Source: Myxococcales bacterium (GTDB taxonomy: Bacteria > Myxococcota_A > Polyangia > Polyangiales > Ga0077539). From it: a stretch of DNA of 64,000 nucleotides. The notes under the pieces were generated by a model. It ran no database searches and was not told the origin of the DNA. It saw only the letters and a program-made list of their open reading frames with translations. The stretch's first letter is position 1, and every line of letters starts with the position of its first letter. Shown one piece after another: positions 1-7,073 of this stretch. The stretch lies in the NCBI GenBank assembly GCA_030652255.1, contig JAUSAZ010000073.1, positions 175,848 to 239,847 on the forward strand. Reading direction: 5' to 3'. A program made the position numbers and the translations under genes.

Positions 1-200
1 GGATCGGGCAGGACCGCACCACCCTCGAGCGCCTCACCGAGCAGCTGCGCGCCAACGCCATCGTGCAGCGCGACCACGAGGCCTATGTGCAGGCCGACGA
101 GAGCATCCCCTACGGCATCGTCGTGCGGGTGCTCGCGGCCATGCGCACCGCCGGGGTCGAGCGCCTCGGCATCGTCACCGACCCCCTCAGCAGCCAGTAG
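1..200 (+). CDS. tolR: TolR/ExbD-family biopolymer transport protein, 3' end (partial)
   Basis: Only the last 65 codons are in the window, in the frame that ends with TAG at 198-200. The readable tail has the soluble periplasmic domain of ExbD/TolR: a YVQADESIPYG-like strand followed by VVRVLAAMRTAGVERLGIVT, the usual fold near the C-terminus of this family. TolR works with TolQ in the inner membrane to use the proton gradient to energise TolA, which contacts TolB and Pal at the outer membrane. tolA and tolB lie downstream on the same strand, which supports TolR over a TonB-system ExbD. The gene is separated from tolA by a minus-strand sigma gene, which is unusual. The N-terminal membrane segment is outside the window. 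Confidence 0.8.
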   Translation, partial: IGQDRTTLERLTEQLRANAIVQRDHEAYVQADESIPYGIVVRVLAAMRTAGVERLGIVTDPLSSQ

Positions 201-218
201 ACACCGCGCGCCCGGCGC

Positions 219-812
219 TCAGGCCGCGGCGTCGACGCCCATCTGCTCGCGGAGCGCGCAGCGGGTGCGCCAGAGCTTGCTCTTCACGGCCGCCACGGGC
301 TGACCGGCGGCCTCGGCGATCTCCGCGCACGAGTCCCCGCCGACGGACTGCTCGACGAGGGCGCGCTTGTCGCGCGGGAGCTGCGCGATGTGCTCGGCCG
401 CGTGGCGCAGGTCGATGCGCGCCATCACGAAGGCCTCCGGGTCGCGGTGCTGGGTGCAGGTGTCGACGGACTGCTCGGCCTCCGGCCAGACCCGCTCGGT
501 GTACTTGTCCACGCCGCGCTTGCGCGCCGCCGCGCGGCGGCGCTGATAGAGCGCCGCGTTGACCACGATGCTGTACATCCAGCTCGCCACGGCCGCGTCG
601 CCGCGGAAGCGCTCGGCGTGGCGCAGCGCGCTCACCATGCCCTCCTGCACCGCGTCCCAGGCGTCGTCCTCGTTGCGGGTGACCCGCAGCGCGGCGTGGA
701 AGAGCCGCGACTCGTACGACCTGAACGCCGCCTCGACGGACTTGCGGATCTCCGGGCTCACCGCGACCAGACCCGCCATCCGTTCAGCCTGCGCGCTCTC
801 TACCTGCATCAT
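219..812 (-). CDS. ECF-like RNA polymerase sigma factor (sigma-70 family)
   Basis: Encodes 197 residues. Region 2 lies around residues 30-95 (a FRSYESRLFHAALRV segment, then the DAWDAVQEGM and SWMYSIVVNAAL helices). Region 4, a helix-turn-helix, lies around 135-193 (QLPRDKRALVEQ, then CAEIAEAAGQPVAAVKSKLWR). There is no region 1 or 3, as expected for an ECF sigma factor directing RNA polymerase to a small regulon. The frame is open for another 106 codons upstream, but the ATG at 812 has a GGAGG sequence 9 nt before it, so that start is chosen; a second ATG follows directly. No anti-sigma gene is adjacent. The gene sits antisense between tolR and tolA, 18 nt from the tolR stop, and has a sigma-54-type promoter at 859-874. 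The regulon and signal are unknown. Confidence 0.85.
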   Translation of the reverse strand: MMQVESAQAERMAGLVAVSPEIRKSVEAAFRSYESRLFHAALRVTRNEDDAWDAVQEGMVSALRHAERFRGDAAVASWMYSIVVNAALYQRRRAAARKRGVDKYTERVWPEAEQSVDTCTQHRDPEAFVMARIDLRHAAEHIAQLPRDKRALVEQSVGGDSCAEIAEAAGQPVAAVKSKLWRTRCALREQMGVDAAA

Positions 813-844
813 GATGTTCAACCTCCGCCCCAACTCCAGTCGGG

Positions 845-863
845 TTGTCCAATGTTTGAGCAA
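845..863. promoter_or_regulatory. Proximal pair of TTGNNCAA boxes
   Basis: Two 8-bp palindromic boxes, TTGTCCAA (845-852) and TTGAGCAA (856-863), lie 11 bp apart. The second overlaps the -12 element of the sigma-54 promoter and the first covers the predicted transcription start. A second pair of the same motif lies at 957-976. The placement suggests a repressor or autoregulator site. The binding protein is unknown. Confidence 0.5.
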
Positions 864-874
864 TGTAGGTGCCA
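859..874 (-). promoter_or_regulatory. Sigma-54 (RpoN) -24/-12 promoter for the ECF sigma gene
   Basis: On the minus strand the bases read TGGCACCTACATTGCT. This matches the sigma-54 consensus, with GG and GC separated by exactly 10 nt and both the TGGCAC and TTGCT cores intact. It points toward the sigma gene. The predicted start of transcription is near position 848, giving a leader of about 36 nt that contains the GGAGG ribosome site. Read from sequence only; no start site has been mapped. Confidence 0.65.
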
Positions 875-956
875 CGCTGGGTTTCTCGGAAAACACGGAT
901 ATACAAGCCTTGGACAGCGCCACGTTCTGTGACACCGGAGCTGCCTTGGCGATGCC

Positions 957-976
957 TTGTGCAACGTTTTGTTCAA
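957..976. promoter_or_regulatory. Distal pair of TTGNNCAA boxes (enhancer-like)
   Basis: TTGTGCAA (957-964) and TTGTTCAA (969-976) lie 12 bp apart, about 110-130 bp upstream of the transcription start predicted from the sigma-54 element. That distance and pairing are typical of upstream sites for sigma-54 activator proteins. The motif matches the proximal pair at 845-863. It lies in an unusually A/T-rich intergenic stretch. Confidence 0.5.
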
Positions 977-1057
977 CCCCCTGGGGGAGAGGAGGGGCGT
1001 CAAAGGTCGTCGCGGCGTCTGGGGTTCTGGTAGACGAAGCGAGAGGAGCTGCGAACC

Positions 1058-1990
1058 GTGACCACGCCGCCGCCGACCCACCGTCCGCCTCCCACGCGCG
1101 ATCCGAGCGTGCCGGGCATCTCGCGCCCATCGATCCCCTTCGCGGTGGGGGTCACCTCGTCTCCCCCTCCCCCGTCGCCGCTCAGGCTCCGCGAGCGCTC
1201 GCAGGGCAACGACGCCCCCGGCGTCGCGATGGGCGTCCTCGCCGCGGCGCTGGTGCACGGCCTCGTGGTGCTGCTCTCGCTGCGCCTCAGCCACGACGAG
1301 GGGAACATCAACGTCCAGCGCCCGCGCGACCCGCGCGAGGACGTGGTGCTCGAGACCCACTTGTTACAGCGGGGCGGCGGGGTGTTCGACCCGCGGCGCC
1401 AGGTGCACCGCGAGGTGCCCATCCGGGCCGAGCGCGAGGCGCCCCAGGTGGTCGCGCCCACCGCCGACCCCACGCGCGTGGCGCTCGCCCGCGACGCCGG
1501 CGCGCAGGACTACATGGCCGCCATCACCGGCCGCACCCGCCGCGGATCGGGCAACCAGGACCTCGCGGAGCTCAACCGCATCGCGCAGATGGCGGCCGCC
1601 GAGGCCGCGGCGGACCCGACGGCGGCGGGGCCGGGTGACCCGAGCGGCAGCGACCACGGCGACACCACCGACCCCAACCTCGCGACGCGCGGCGCCGGCA
1701 CGAAGATCGACCGCTTCCTGCGCGAGCACATCCGGCTCTCGGCGACGCTCACAGGCTCCGAGGCGCGCACGGTGACCTTCCGCATCCGCCTCGACCCGAC
1801 GGGGGTCATCGAGCTCGCCGAGCTGCACACGCCGTCGGGCAACGAGAGCCTCGACGGCGACATCCTCAGCCAGGCCCAGCGCCTCGCCACCACCCACGCG
1901 CGGGTGCCCGACCTCACGCCCGAGGAGCTCAGCAGCGTCGCGGGCGTGAACATCAACGTGCGCGTGCCCATCGACCGCATCGCGCACTGA
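1058..1990 (+). CDS. tolA: TolA/TonB-like energy-transducing protein
   Basis: Encodes 310 residues starting at a GTG with an AGAGGAG ribosome site 9 nt upstream. A basic proline-rich N-terminus is followed by one membrane segment around residues 57-77 (MGVLAAALVHGLVVLLSL). Then comes a polar linker and, from about residue 235, a TonB-C-like domain (VTFRIRLDPTGVIELAEL and a C-terminal VNINVRVPI strand). The expected role is to span the periplasm and pass TolQR energy to TolB/Pal in outer-membrane constriction and integrity. The long helical domain of enterobacterial TolA is missing, as is common outside gammaproteobacteria. It is assigned to Tol because tolB follows 55 nt later and tolR precedes. 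A possible -10 (TAGACG) is at 1031-1036. A TonB of another system is the alternative. Confidence 0.8.
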   Translation: MTTPPPTHRPPPTRDPSVPGISRPSIPFAVGVTSSPPPPSPLRLRERSQGNDAPGVAMGVLAAALVHGLVVLLSLRLSHDEGNINVQRPRDPREDVVLETHLLQRGGGVFDPRRQVHREVPIRAEREAPQVVAPTADPTRVALARDAGAQDYMAAITGRTRRGSGNQDLAELNRIAQMAAAEAAADPTAAGPGDPSGSDHGDTTDPNLATRGAGTKIDRFLREHIRLSATLTGSEARTVTFRIRLDPTGVIELAELHTPSGNESLDGDILSQAQRLATTHARVPDLTPEELSSVAGVNINVRVPIDRIAH

Positions 1991-2030
1991 CCCCGCGCGC
2001 GTCGTGCTTCGCATCGCCCCCGGCGTCCGC

Positions 2031-2036
2031 TAGACT
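2031..2036 (+). promoter_or_regulatory. -10 element TAGACT before tolB
   Basis: TAGACT lies 9 nt before the tolB ATG, with TTCGCA at 2008-2013 as a possible -35 exactly 17 nt upstream. Transcription would start at or near the start codon, and no ribosome site is visible. This is the clearest member of a series of such elements in the window. Confidence 0.5.
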
Positions 2037-2045
2037 GCGCGGACG

Positions 2046-3332
2046 ATGCGAAGGCAGCTCCCTGGTATCCTCATCGCGGCGGCGACAGCGGCCGCGGCGC
2101 TCCCCCCGCTGCTCTCCGACGCGCAGCCCCTCCCTCCCACCCGACCGGCGACGCCGGGCACCGGCGAGCTCACCATCACCCTCCAGGGCCTCGAGGCCCG
2201 GCTGCTGCCGGTCGCCATCCCGGCCTTCCGCGGCGCGGGCGGCGACGCCGTGTCCGCGGTGGTGTCCAACGACCTGCGGCTGAGCGCGCTCTTCCGGGTG
2301 CTCGACCCGCGATCGTTCACGGCCGACCTCGACGCCGAGGGGCTCGCCATCACCCCGGCCTCGTGGACGAGCGTCGGCGCCACCGCCGTCGTGAAGGCCT
2401 CGGTCACGGGCAGCGGCGACGCCACCCGCATCGAGCTCAAGGTCTGGGAGCCGGGCAACCCGAGCGCCCCGCGGCTCACGCGCACCTACGGCCCGGGCAG
2501 CCCGCGCGCGCTCGCGCACCGCATCGCCAACGACCTCATCCTGCTCTACACGCGCACGGCGGGGGTGTTCGGCACCCGCATCGCGTTCGCGCGGCGCACG
2601 GGCAACGGCCGCAAGCAGATCTTCTCCGTCGACTGCGACGGCGAAAACCTCGCGCAGGTCTCCGCCGGGCGGCGGCTCAACTTCACCCCCGCGTGGGGGC
2701 CCGGGGGCATCTACTTCTCGTCGCAGACCCCGGACGGCTTCCTCGCGCTCTTCCGGCAGGGGCGCAGCGAGCCCGTGCTGCGCGCCGACGGGCTGGTCAT
2801 GGGCGCGGCCTTCGGCGGCGGCCGCATGGCGGTGGTTCTTACCCGTGACGGTAACAGCGAGATCTACGTGGGCTCGCCCGACGGCGGCGGCCTGCGCCGT
2901 CTCACCAACGACCCCGGCGCGGACATCACCCCGGTGTGGTCGCCCGACGGCTCGAAGATCGCGTTCGTCAGCGACCGCTCCGGCGGGCCGCAGGTGTACG
3001 TGATGGACGCCGGCGGCGGCGGTCAGCGGCGCGTGAGCTTCCAGGGCACCTACAACACGGGCCCCACGTGGGCGCCGGACAGCCAGACGCTCGCCTACGC
3101 GGGCCGCGGCGGCGGCGCGGCGGACATCTTCACGGTCAACCTCGCGGGCGGCGCCGTGCGCCGGCTCACCGAGGGCCAGGGGAACAACACCGACCCGACC
3201 TACTCGCCCGACGGCCGGCTCATCGCGTTCAGCTCGTCGCGCGGGGGCATCTTCCTCATGAACCAGGACGGCCTCAACCAGCAGCGCATCCTGCCCGGCG
3301 TGGCCGAGGGTCTGCGCTGGGAGCCCCGGTGA
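2046..3332 (+). CDS. tolB: Tol-Pal system protein TolB
   Basis: Encodes 428 residues, close to the usual TolB length of about 430. A signal peptide (about residues 1-27) is followed by the N-terminal alpha/beta domain (ITLQGLEARLLPVAIPAF and LRLSALFRVLD segments, about 40-150). The C-terminal beta-propeller made of PD40 repeats (WSPDGSKIAFVSDRSG, YSPDGRLIAFSSSRGG) spans about 160-425. TolB is periplasmic and links Pal and outer-membrane proteins to TolA. It starts 55 nt after tolA but has its own -10-like element, so it may also be transcribed separately. The next gene overlaps the stop by 4 nt but is not pal, which is normally found here. Confidence 0.93.
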   Translation: MRRQLPGILIAAATAAAALPPLLSDAQPLPPTRPATPGTGELTITLQGLEARLLPVAIPAFRGAGGDAVSAVVSNDLRLSALFRVLDPRSFTADLDAEGLAITPASWTSVGATAVVKASVTGSGDATRIELKVWEPGNPSAPRLTRTYGPGSPRALAHRIANDLILLYTRTAGVFGTRIAFARRTGNGRKQIFSVDCDGENLAQVSAGRRLNFTPAWGPGGIYFSSQTPDGFLALFRQGRSEPVLRADGLVMGAAFGGGRMAVVLTRDGNSEIYVGSPDGGGLRRLTNDPGADITPVWSPDGSKIAFVSDRSGGPQVYVMDAGGGGQRRVSFQGTYNTGPTWAPDSQTLAYAGRGGGAADIFTVNLAGGAVRRLTEGQGNNTDPTYSPDGRLIAFSSSRGGIFLMNQDGLNQQRILPGVAEGLRWEPR

Positions 3333-4261
3333 CGCCCCGCCGGTCGACCGCCGCCGCCCTGGCCCTCGCCGGTGCAGCGGGGCTCGCCGCGCCGGTCGCC
3401 CTCGCCCAGTGCGACGTGCCCGACGCGGGCGACCCGGTCGACCTCGGCGCCCTGCGCGACTCCTTCCCGGCCGACCAGGGCTTCGACGTGCCCACCGACA
3501 GCCCCGTGCGGCTGCGCTTCGTCGGCCGTGTGCCCGCGGGCGCCACCCTCTGCGTCGAGCTCGTCGGCATGCCCGGGTGCCTGCGGGGCAGCGTGACGGC
3601 GGTGCGCGACGAGCTCATCTGGTCGGGCGCGCAGCCCTTCGATCCCTATGTGAGCTACCGGGTCAACTACACCGATCCGCTCTCCGGCGCGGTCTCGCTG
3701 CGCTTCCGCGCCGGGCGTGGCCCCTCCGCCGGCCCGCCCCCCTTCGAGGGCATCCGCGGCGCGAGCGCGCGGCCGGTGTCGAGCGACCCCTGCGACCCCG
3801 GCGCCTTCGACATCACGGTGCGCTTCAACCGCGTGATCTTCGACGCCGCGCTCGGCACCCCGTGGCCCGAGAGCGACGTGGAGTACGTGATCTACAGCAC
3901 CCGCGGCCCCGGGGTGTCGGGCCCGCGGGAGCGCGACCGCGCGCGGCTCCAGAGCTCCGGGTCGACCACCGACGCGGTGGCGCAGCGCACCTTCCGGCTG
4001 AGCGCCCGCGAGGCGAGCGGCCCGGTGTGCTTCAGCATGCAGGCGCTCGACCCCCTCGGCCGCGTGGTGACCAACTCCGCCGAGGAGTGCGTCAACCCCG
4101 CGGAGGGCAACTTCTTCCAGGGCTGCGCGGCCTCCCCGCGCTCGCCCGGCCCCGGGCCCGGCGGTCTCTCGCTCGCCGCGCTCGCGCTCGTCGTCGCGCG
4201 GCGGCGGCAACGAGCGCTGGTGTCTGCGGCGGCATCGACGGTAGGGTCCGCGCCGTCGTGA
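3329..4261 (+). CDS. Secreted protein with MYXO-CTERM-like anchor
   Basis: Encodes 310 residues from a GTG overlapping the tolB stop by 4 nt, so translation is probably coupled. A signal peptide ends near residue 28 (ALA then QCDVPDAG). The middle has several cysteine pairs and two beta-rich segments that look like Ig or fibronectin-like folds, with no catalytic motif. The C-terminus (about 270-305) has a GC pair, a proline/glycine stretch, a hydrophobic helix (GLSLAALALVVA) and an RRRQR cluster. This is the layout of the MYXO-CTERM sorting tail, in which an invariant cysteine is processed and the protein is held at the cell surface. It stands where pal would be expected, but has no lipobox or OmpA-like domain, so it is not Pal. 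Function unknown. Confidence 0.75.
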   Translation: MTPRRSTAAALALAGAAGLAAPVALAQCDVPDAGDPVDLGALRDSFPADQGFDVPTDSPVRLRFVGRVPAGATLCVELVGMPGCLRGSVTAVRDELIWSGAQPFDPYVSYRVNYTDPLSGAVSLRFRAGRGPSAGPPPFEGIRGASARPVSSDPCDPGAFDITVRFNRVIFDAALGTPWPESDVEYVIYSTRGPGVSGPRERDRARLQSSGSTTDAVAQRTFRLSAREASGPVCFSMQALDPLGRVVTNSAEECVNPAEGNFFQGCAASPRSPGPGPGGLSLAALALVVARRRQRALVSAAASTVGSAPS

Positions 4262-4914
4262 CAGTCCTCCTCGTTGGTGTCGCCGGTGGCAGCGGATCAG
4301 GAAAGAGCACCATCGCGCGCTCGCTCGTCGAGGCGCTGCCCACGCAGCACGTGACGGCCATCGAGCACGACGCGTACTACAAGGACGTCGGGCACCTCTC
4401 GTACGACGAGCGCGCCCGCATCAACTTCGACCACCCGGAGTCGCTCGACAACGAGCTCTTCTGCCAGCACCTCGACGACCTGCGGGCGGGGCGCTCGGTG
4501 CAGCGGCCCCGCTACGACTTCGCGACGCACACCCGCACCGCGGAGACCGACCGGCTCGACCCGTCGCCCATCATCGTCGTCGAGGGCATCCTGGTGCTGG
4601 CGCTGCCGGCCATCCGCGACCGCCTGGACGTGAAGCTCTACGTCGACACCGACGCCGACATCCGGCTGATGCGCCGCATCCGCCGAGACCTCGAGCAGCG
4701 CGGCCGAACCTTCGCGCAGGTGCGCCAGCAGTACTACGAGTCCGTGCGCCCGATGCACCTCGCGTTCGTCGAGCCGTCGAAGCGCTTCGCGGACATCATC
4801 ATCCCCGAAGGGGGGCAGAACCGCGTCGCCCGGGAGATGATCCTCGCGATGCTCCAGAAGTTCGTCCGGGACGTCGACCTCGCGCGCAGCGAGGCCATGG
4901 CCCGCGAGGACTGA
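4258..4914 (+). CDS. udk: Uridine kinase
   Basis: Encodes 218 residues, the usual length. It phosphorylates uridine and cytidine to UMP and CMP in pyrimidine salvage, in the cytoplasm. The P-loop GGSGSGKS is at residues 10-17. It is followed by the family signatures EHDAYYKD, NFDHPESLDNELFCQHL, RPRYDFATHTR and the ADIRLMRRIRRDLEQRGR lid. The GTG start at 4258 overlaps the preceding stop by 4 nt and places the P-loop at the normal distance from the N-terminus. A TAGGGT sequence 10 nt before the start (4242-4247) resembles the -10-like elements of this window, although it lies inside the upstream gene. Assignment is firm by motif order. Confidence 0.93.
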   Translation: MTVLLVGVAGGSGSGKSTIARSLVEALPTQHVTAIEHDAYYKDVGHLSYDERARINFDHPESLDNELFCQHLDDLRAGRSVQRPRYDFATHTRTAETDRLDPSPIIVVEGILVLALPAIRDRLDVKLYVDTDADIRLMRRIRRDLEQRGRTFAQVRQQYYESVRPMHLAFVEPSKRFADIIIPEGGQNRVAREMILAMLQKFVRDVDLARSEAMARED

Positions 4915-4949
4915 GAGGCAGGGCCGTCCCGCATGTCAGGTCGCACGCC

Positions 4950-5321
4950 ATGACCCGTATCGCCATCGCCGGCACCGAGCGCGTGGTCGTCGCCCCCGCG
5001 GGCGCGTCGCTGCTCGTGGTGCTCCAGGACGCCGGCCACCCCATCGCGACCTCCTGCGGCGGCGTCGCCACCTGCGGGCTCTGCAAGGTCACCGTGCAGC
5101 ACGGCAAGGAGCAGCTCAGCCCCATCTGCCAGGAGGAGATCAACCACCTCGGATCCATCGCCAAGATCGTCGGGCTGCGCCTCGCCTGCCAGGCGCGATG
5201 CTCGGGCGAAGGGGAGGTGCGCGTCGAGGTGCCCGAGGTCGAGGACGTCGCCGCCCGCAAGGCCGCCAAGGCCGAGCGCCTCCGGCAGCTCCGCAACGGC
5301 ACCCCGGGCGGGCGACGCTGA
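4950..5321 (+). CDS. 2Fe-2S plant-type ferredoxin
   Basis: Encodes 123 residues. Cluster ligands are C36, C42 and C45 (SCGGVATCGLC, spacing CX5CX2C) with a fourth cysteine at C80 (RLACQAR), the plant-type ferredoxin pattern. It would carry single electrons in the cytoplasm; the partner is unknown. A basic, lysine/arginine-rich tail of about 25 residues follows the fold. It lies 35 nt after udk on the same strand and may share its transcript. No oxygenase or reductase neighbours point to a pathway. Confidence 0.88.
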   Translation: MTRIAIAGTERVVVAPAGASLLVVLQDAGHPIATSCGGVATCGLCKVTVQHGKEQLSPICQEEINHLGSIAKIVGLRLACQARCSGEGEVRVEVPEVEDVAARKAAKAERLRQLRNGTPGGRR

Positions 5322-5373
5322 CGGGGCGGTCATCCGCTTCCGGTTGGCGCGCGACGCGCGGTAGAACGTCGTC

Positions 5374-6252
5374 GTGAAGCGCACCGCCCTCGCCGCCCTC
5401 CTCTGGTTGTGTCCGCTCGCCGCGTCGGCCGACCCCCTCGTGGTGCACACCGCCACCCCGCGCGGTGACCGACCCATCCCCGCGGCCGATCGGCTGCGCC
5501 TCGCCGACGCCGTCGCCGAGGTGCTCGCCACGGGGCAGCCCGAGGTGCTGCGCGCCTCGGACACCCACGCCCGGGTGGAGACGCTCTCGCCCGCGGGGCT
5601 CACCTGCGACGCCGCCGAGTGCGCCTCGGCGCTGCTCACGCCGCTGCGCGCGCGGGGCGTGGTGCTGGTGTCCATCGCCCGGGGGAGGCACCGGGAGGTC
5701 TCGCTCGCGCTGCGCTGGCTCGACGCCCAGGGGGTCGTGCGAGGCGAGCAGCGGGCCCAGGAGGTGGTCGCCAACTGGGACGACGCCGTCGCCATGGCAC
5801 GCGTCGCCGCCCGCGCGCTGCTGTCCGAGATCCCCCCGGTGGCGCCCCCCGCGGCGCCGACGCCCATCGTCGAGCCCACCCCCGCGCCGGCCCTCGCCGC
5901 GCCGCCGCCGCCCATCGCGCCGCCGCGCCCGCAGTGGGTCACCCGCCGGCGCCCGGTCGAGGCTTTACTGGGTGGTGTACTGGCCGCCGGCGGAGCGACC
6001 GCGCTCACCATCGGCCTCGTGGCGGTCGCCCAGGACGGCGGTCAGGTGGTCGAGCTCGATAACGGCCGCGAGGAGGTCTACACGGCCACCGCGCGCGACA
6101 CGGTGCTCATCGCGGCGGGCGCGGCGGCGGTCGTGGGCGGGGTGTTCCTGCTGATCGACGGCCTGCGGGCGCGGCGCTCGCCGGTCGCGATCACGGTGTC
6201 CGGGCGCCCCTACGCGGACGGCGCCTGGGTGGGCCTCGGGGGTCGGCTGTGA
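5374..6252 (+). CDS. Hypothetical protein with signal peptide and two C-terminal membrane segments
   Basis: Encodes 292 residues from a GTG at 5374, only 6 nt after TAGAAC (5362-5367). The N-terminus is a signal peptide ending near ASAD. Residues about 20-155 form an alpha/beta region with one cysteine pair (TCDAAEC). A proline/alanine linker (about 155-195) leads to two hydrophobic segments (LLGGVLAAGGATALTIGLVAV and VLIAAGAAAVVGGVFLLIDGL). Proteins of this layout are common and uncharacterised in myxobacteria. The following HAD gene overlaps its stop by 4 nt, suggesting co-translation. No enzymatic motif was seen. Confidence 0.7.
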   Translation: MKRTALAALLWLCPLAASADPLVVHTATPRGDRPIPAADRLRLADAVAEVLATGQPEVLRASDTHARVETLSPAGLTCDAAECASALLTPLRARGVVLVSIARGRHREVSLALRWLDAQGVVRGEQRAQEVVANWDDAVAMARVAARALLSEIPPVAPPAAPTPIVEPTPAPALAAPPPPIAPPRPQWVTRRRPVEALLGGVLAAGGATALTIGLVAVAQDGGQVVELDNGREEVYTATARDTVLIAAGAAAVVGGVFLLIDGLRARRSPVAITVSGRPYADGAWVGLGGRL

Positions 6253-7049
6253 GCGGCGCCCACGAGCACCTGCTGCGGGGAATGGTGCGCGCGGCCGGCG
6301 CGGTCGCCCCGCCCCACCGCCCGGTGATCGCCACCGACGCCGACGGCACCCTCTGGGAGGGCGACATCGGCGACGACCTCTTCGTCGAGGCCCTCTCGCA
6401 CCACCCGGTCGGGGCCCTCGCGCTCTCGGGCCTGCGCGACGGCGCGCGGGAGGTCTTCGGCGACCGCTCCCCGAGCGACCTGCGCGAGCTCGCCCTCGCG
6501 CTCATCGCCGCCTACCGCGCGGGCGAGGTGAGCATCGAGCGCATCTGCCAGATCCAGTCGGAGGTGCTCGGCGACCGCACCCGCGCCGAGCTCGACGCCC
6601 TGCTCGACCTCGTCGCCGCGCGCGTCGCGGCGCGCATCCGCCCGGCCGTTCGGGTGATCGTCGAGGAGGCAGCGAGCGCGGGCGTCGCCGTCCACGTGGT
6701 CACCGGCAGCCTCGGGGCGGCGGTCGCCAACACGCTCCGTCGCGCGGGCCTCGCCCACGCCACGGTCTCCGGCGCGACCCTGCGCGTCGAGGGCGACCGG
6801 GTGCTCCCCTCGCTCGCGCACCCCATCCCGCTGCACGGCGGGAAGGTCGACGCGCTGCGGGCCGTGGGCGCGTGGCCCCCGGCGCTCGGCCTCGGCGACG
6901 GCGGCTGGGACGCGACCTTCCTCGGCGGCTGCGCGGTGCCGCTGCTCGTCCACCCGAGCGACGCGCTGCTCCACGCCATGGTCCCGGTCGGCGGAGTGAT
7001 GATCCTGCGCGACGGCCTCGTCTCACCGCGCCGGACCGGCCCCCAGTAA
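6249..7049 (+). CDS. HAD-family phosphatase (phosphoserine phosphatase-like)
   Basis: Encodes 266 residues. HAD motif I is DADGT (nucleophile D30, D32), with W and E just after it. Motif II is VTGSLG near residue 155, motif III is the lysine in HGGKVDAL near 199, and motif IV is LGDGGWD near 216. The helical cap between motifs I and II fits the HAD-IB group, which includes phosphoserine phosphatases and phosphocholine-type phosphatases. The substrate cannot be read from the sequence. The GTG start overlaps the upstream stop by 4 nt; a second possible start is the methionine at residue 12. Confidence 0.82.
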   Translation: MSGAHEHLLRGMVRAAGAVAPPHRPVIATDADGTLWEGDIGDDLFVEALSHHPVGALALSGLRDGAREVFGDRSPSDLRELALALIAAYRAGEVSIERICQIQSEVLGDRTRAELDALLDLVAARVAARIRPAVRVIVEEAASAGVAVHVVTGSLGAAVANTLRRAGLAHATVSGATLRVEGDRVLPSLAHPIPLHGGKVDALRAVGAWPPALGLGDGGWDATFLGGCAVPLLVHPSDALLHAMVPVGGVMILRDGLVSPRRTGPQ

Positions 7050-7073
7050 CCCCGATCGGGATCCAACCCAGCC

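Noticed and set aside
1058..1990. TonB of an iron-uptake system
   Set aside because: Possible by domain, but position between tolR and tolB favours TolA; no receptor or ExbB lies nearby.
3329..4261. Pal lipoprotein
   Set aside because: No lipobox and no OmpA-like peptidoglycan-binding motif; the C-terminus is a MYXO-CTERM-like anchor instead.
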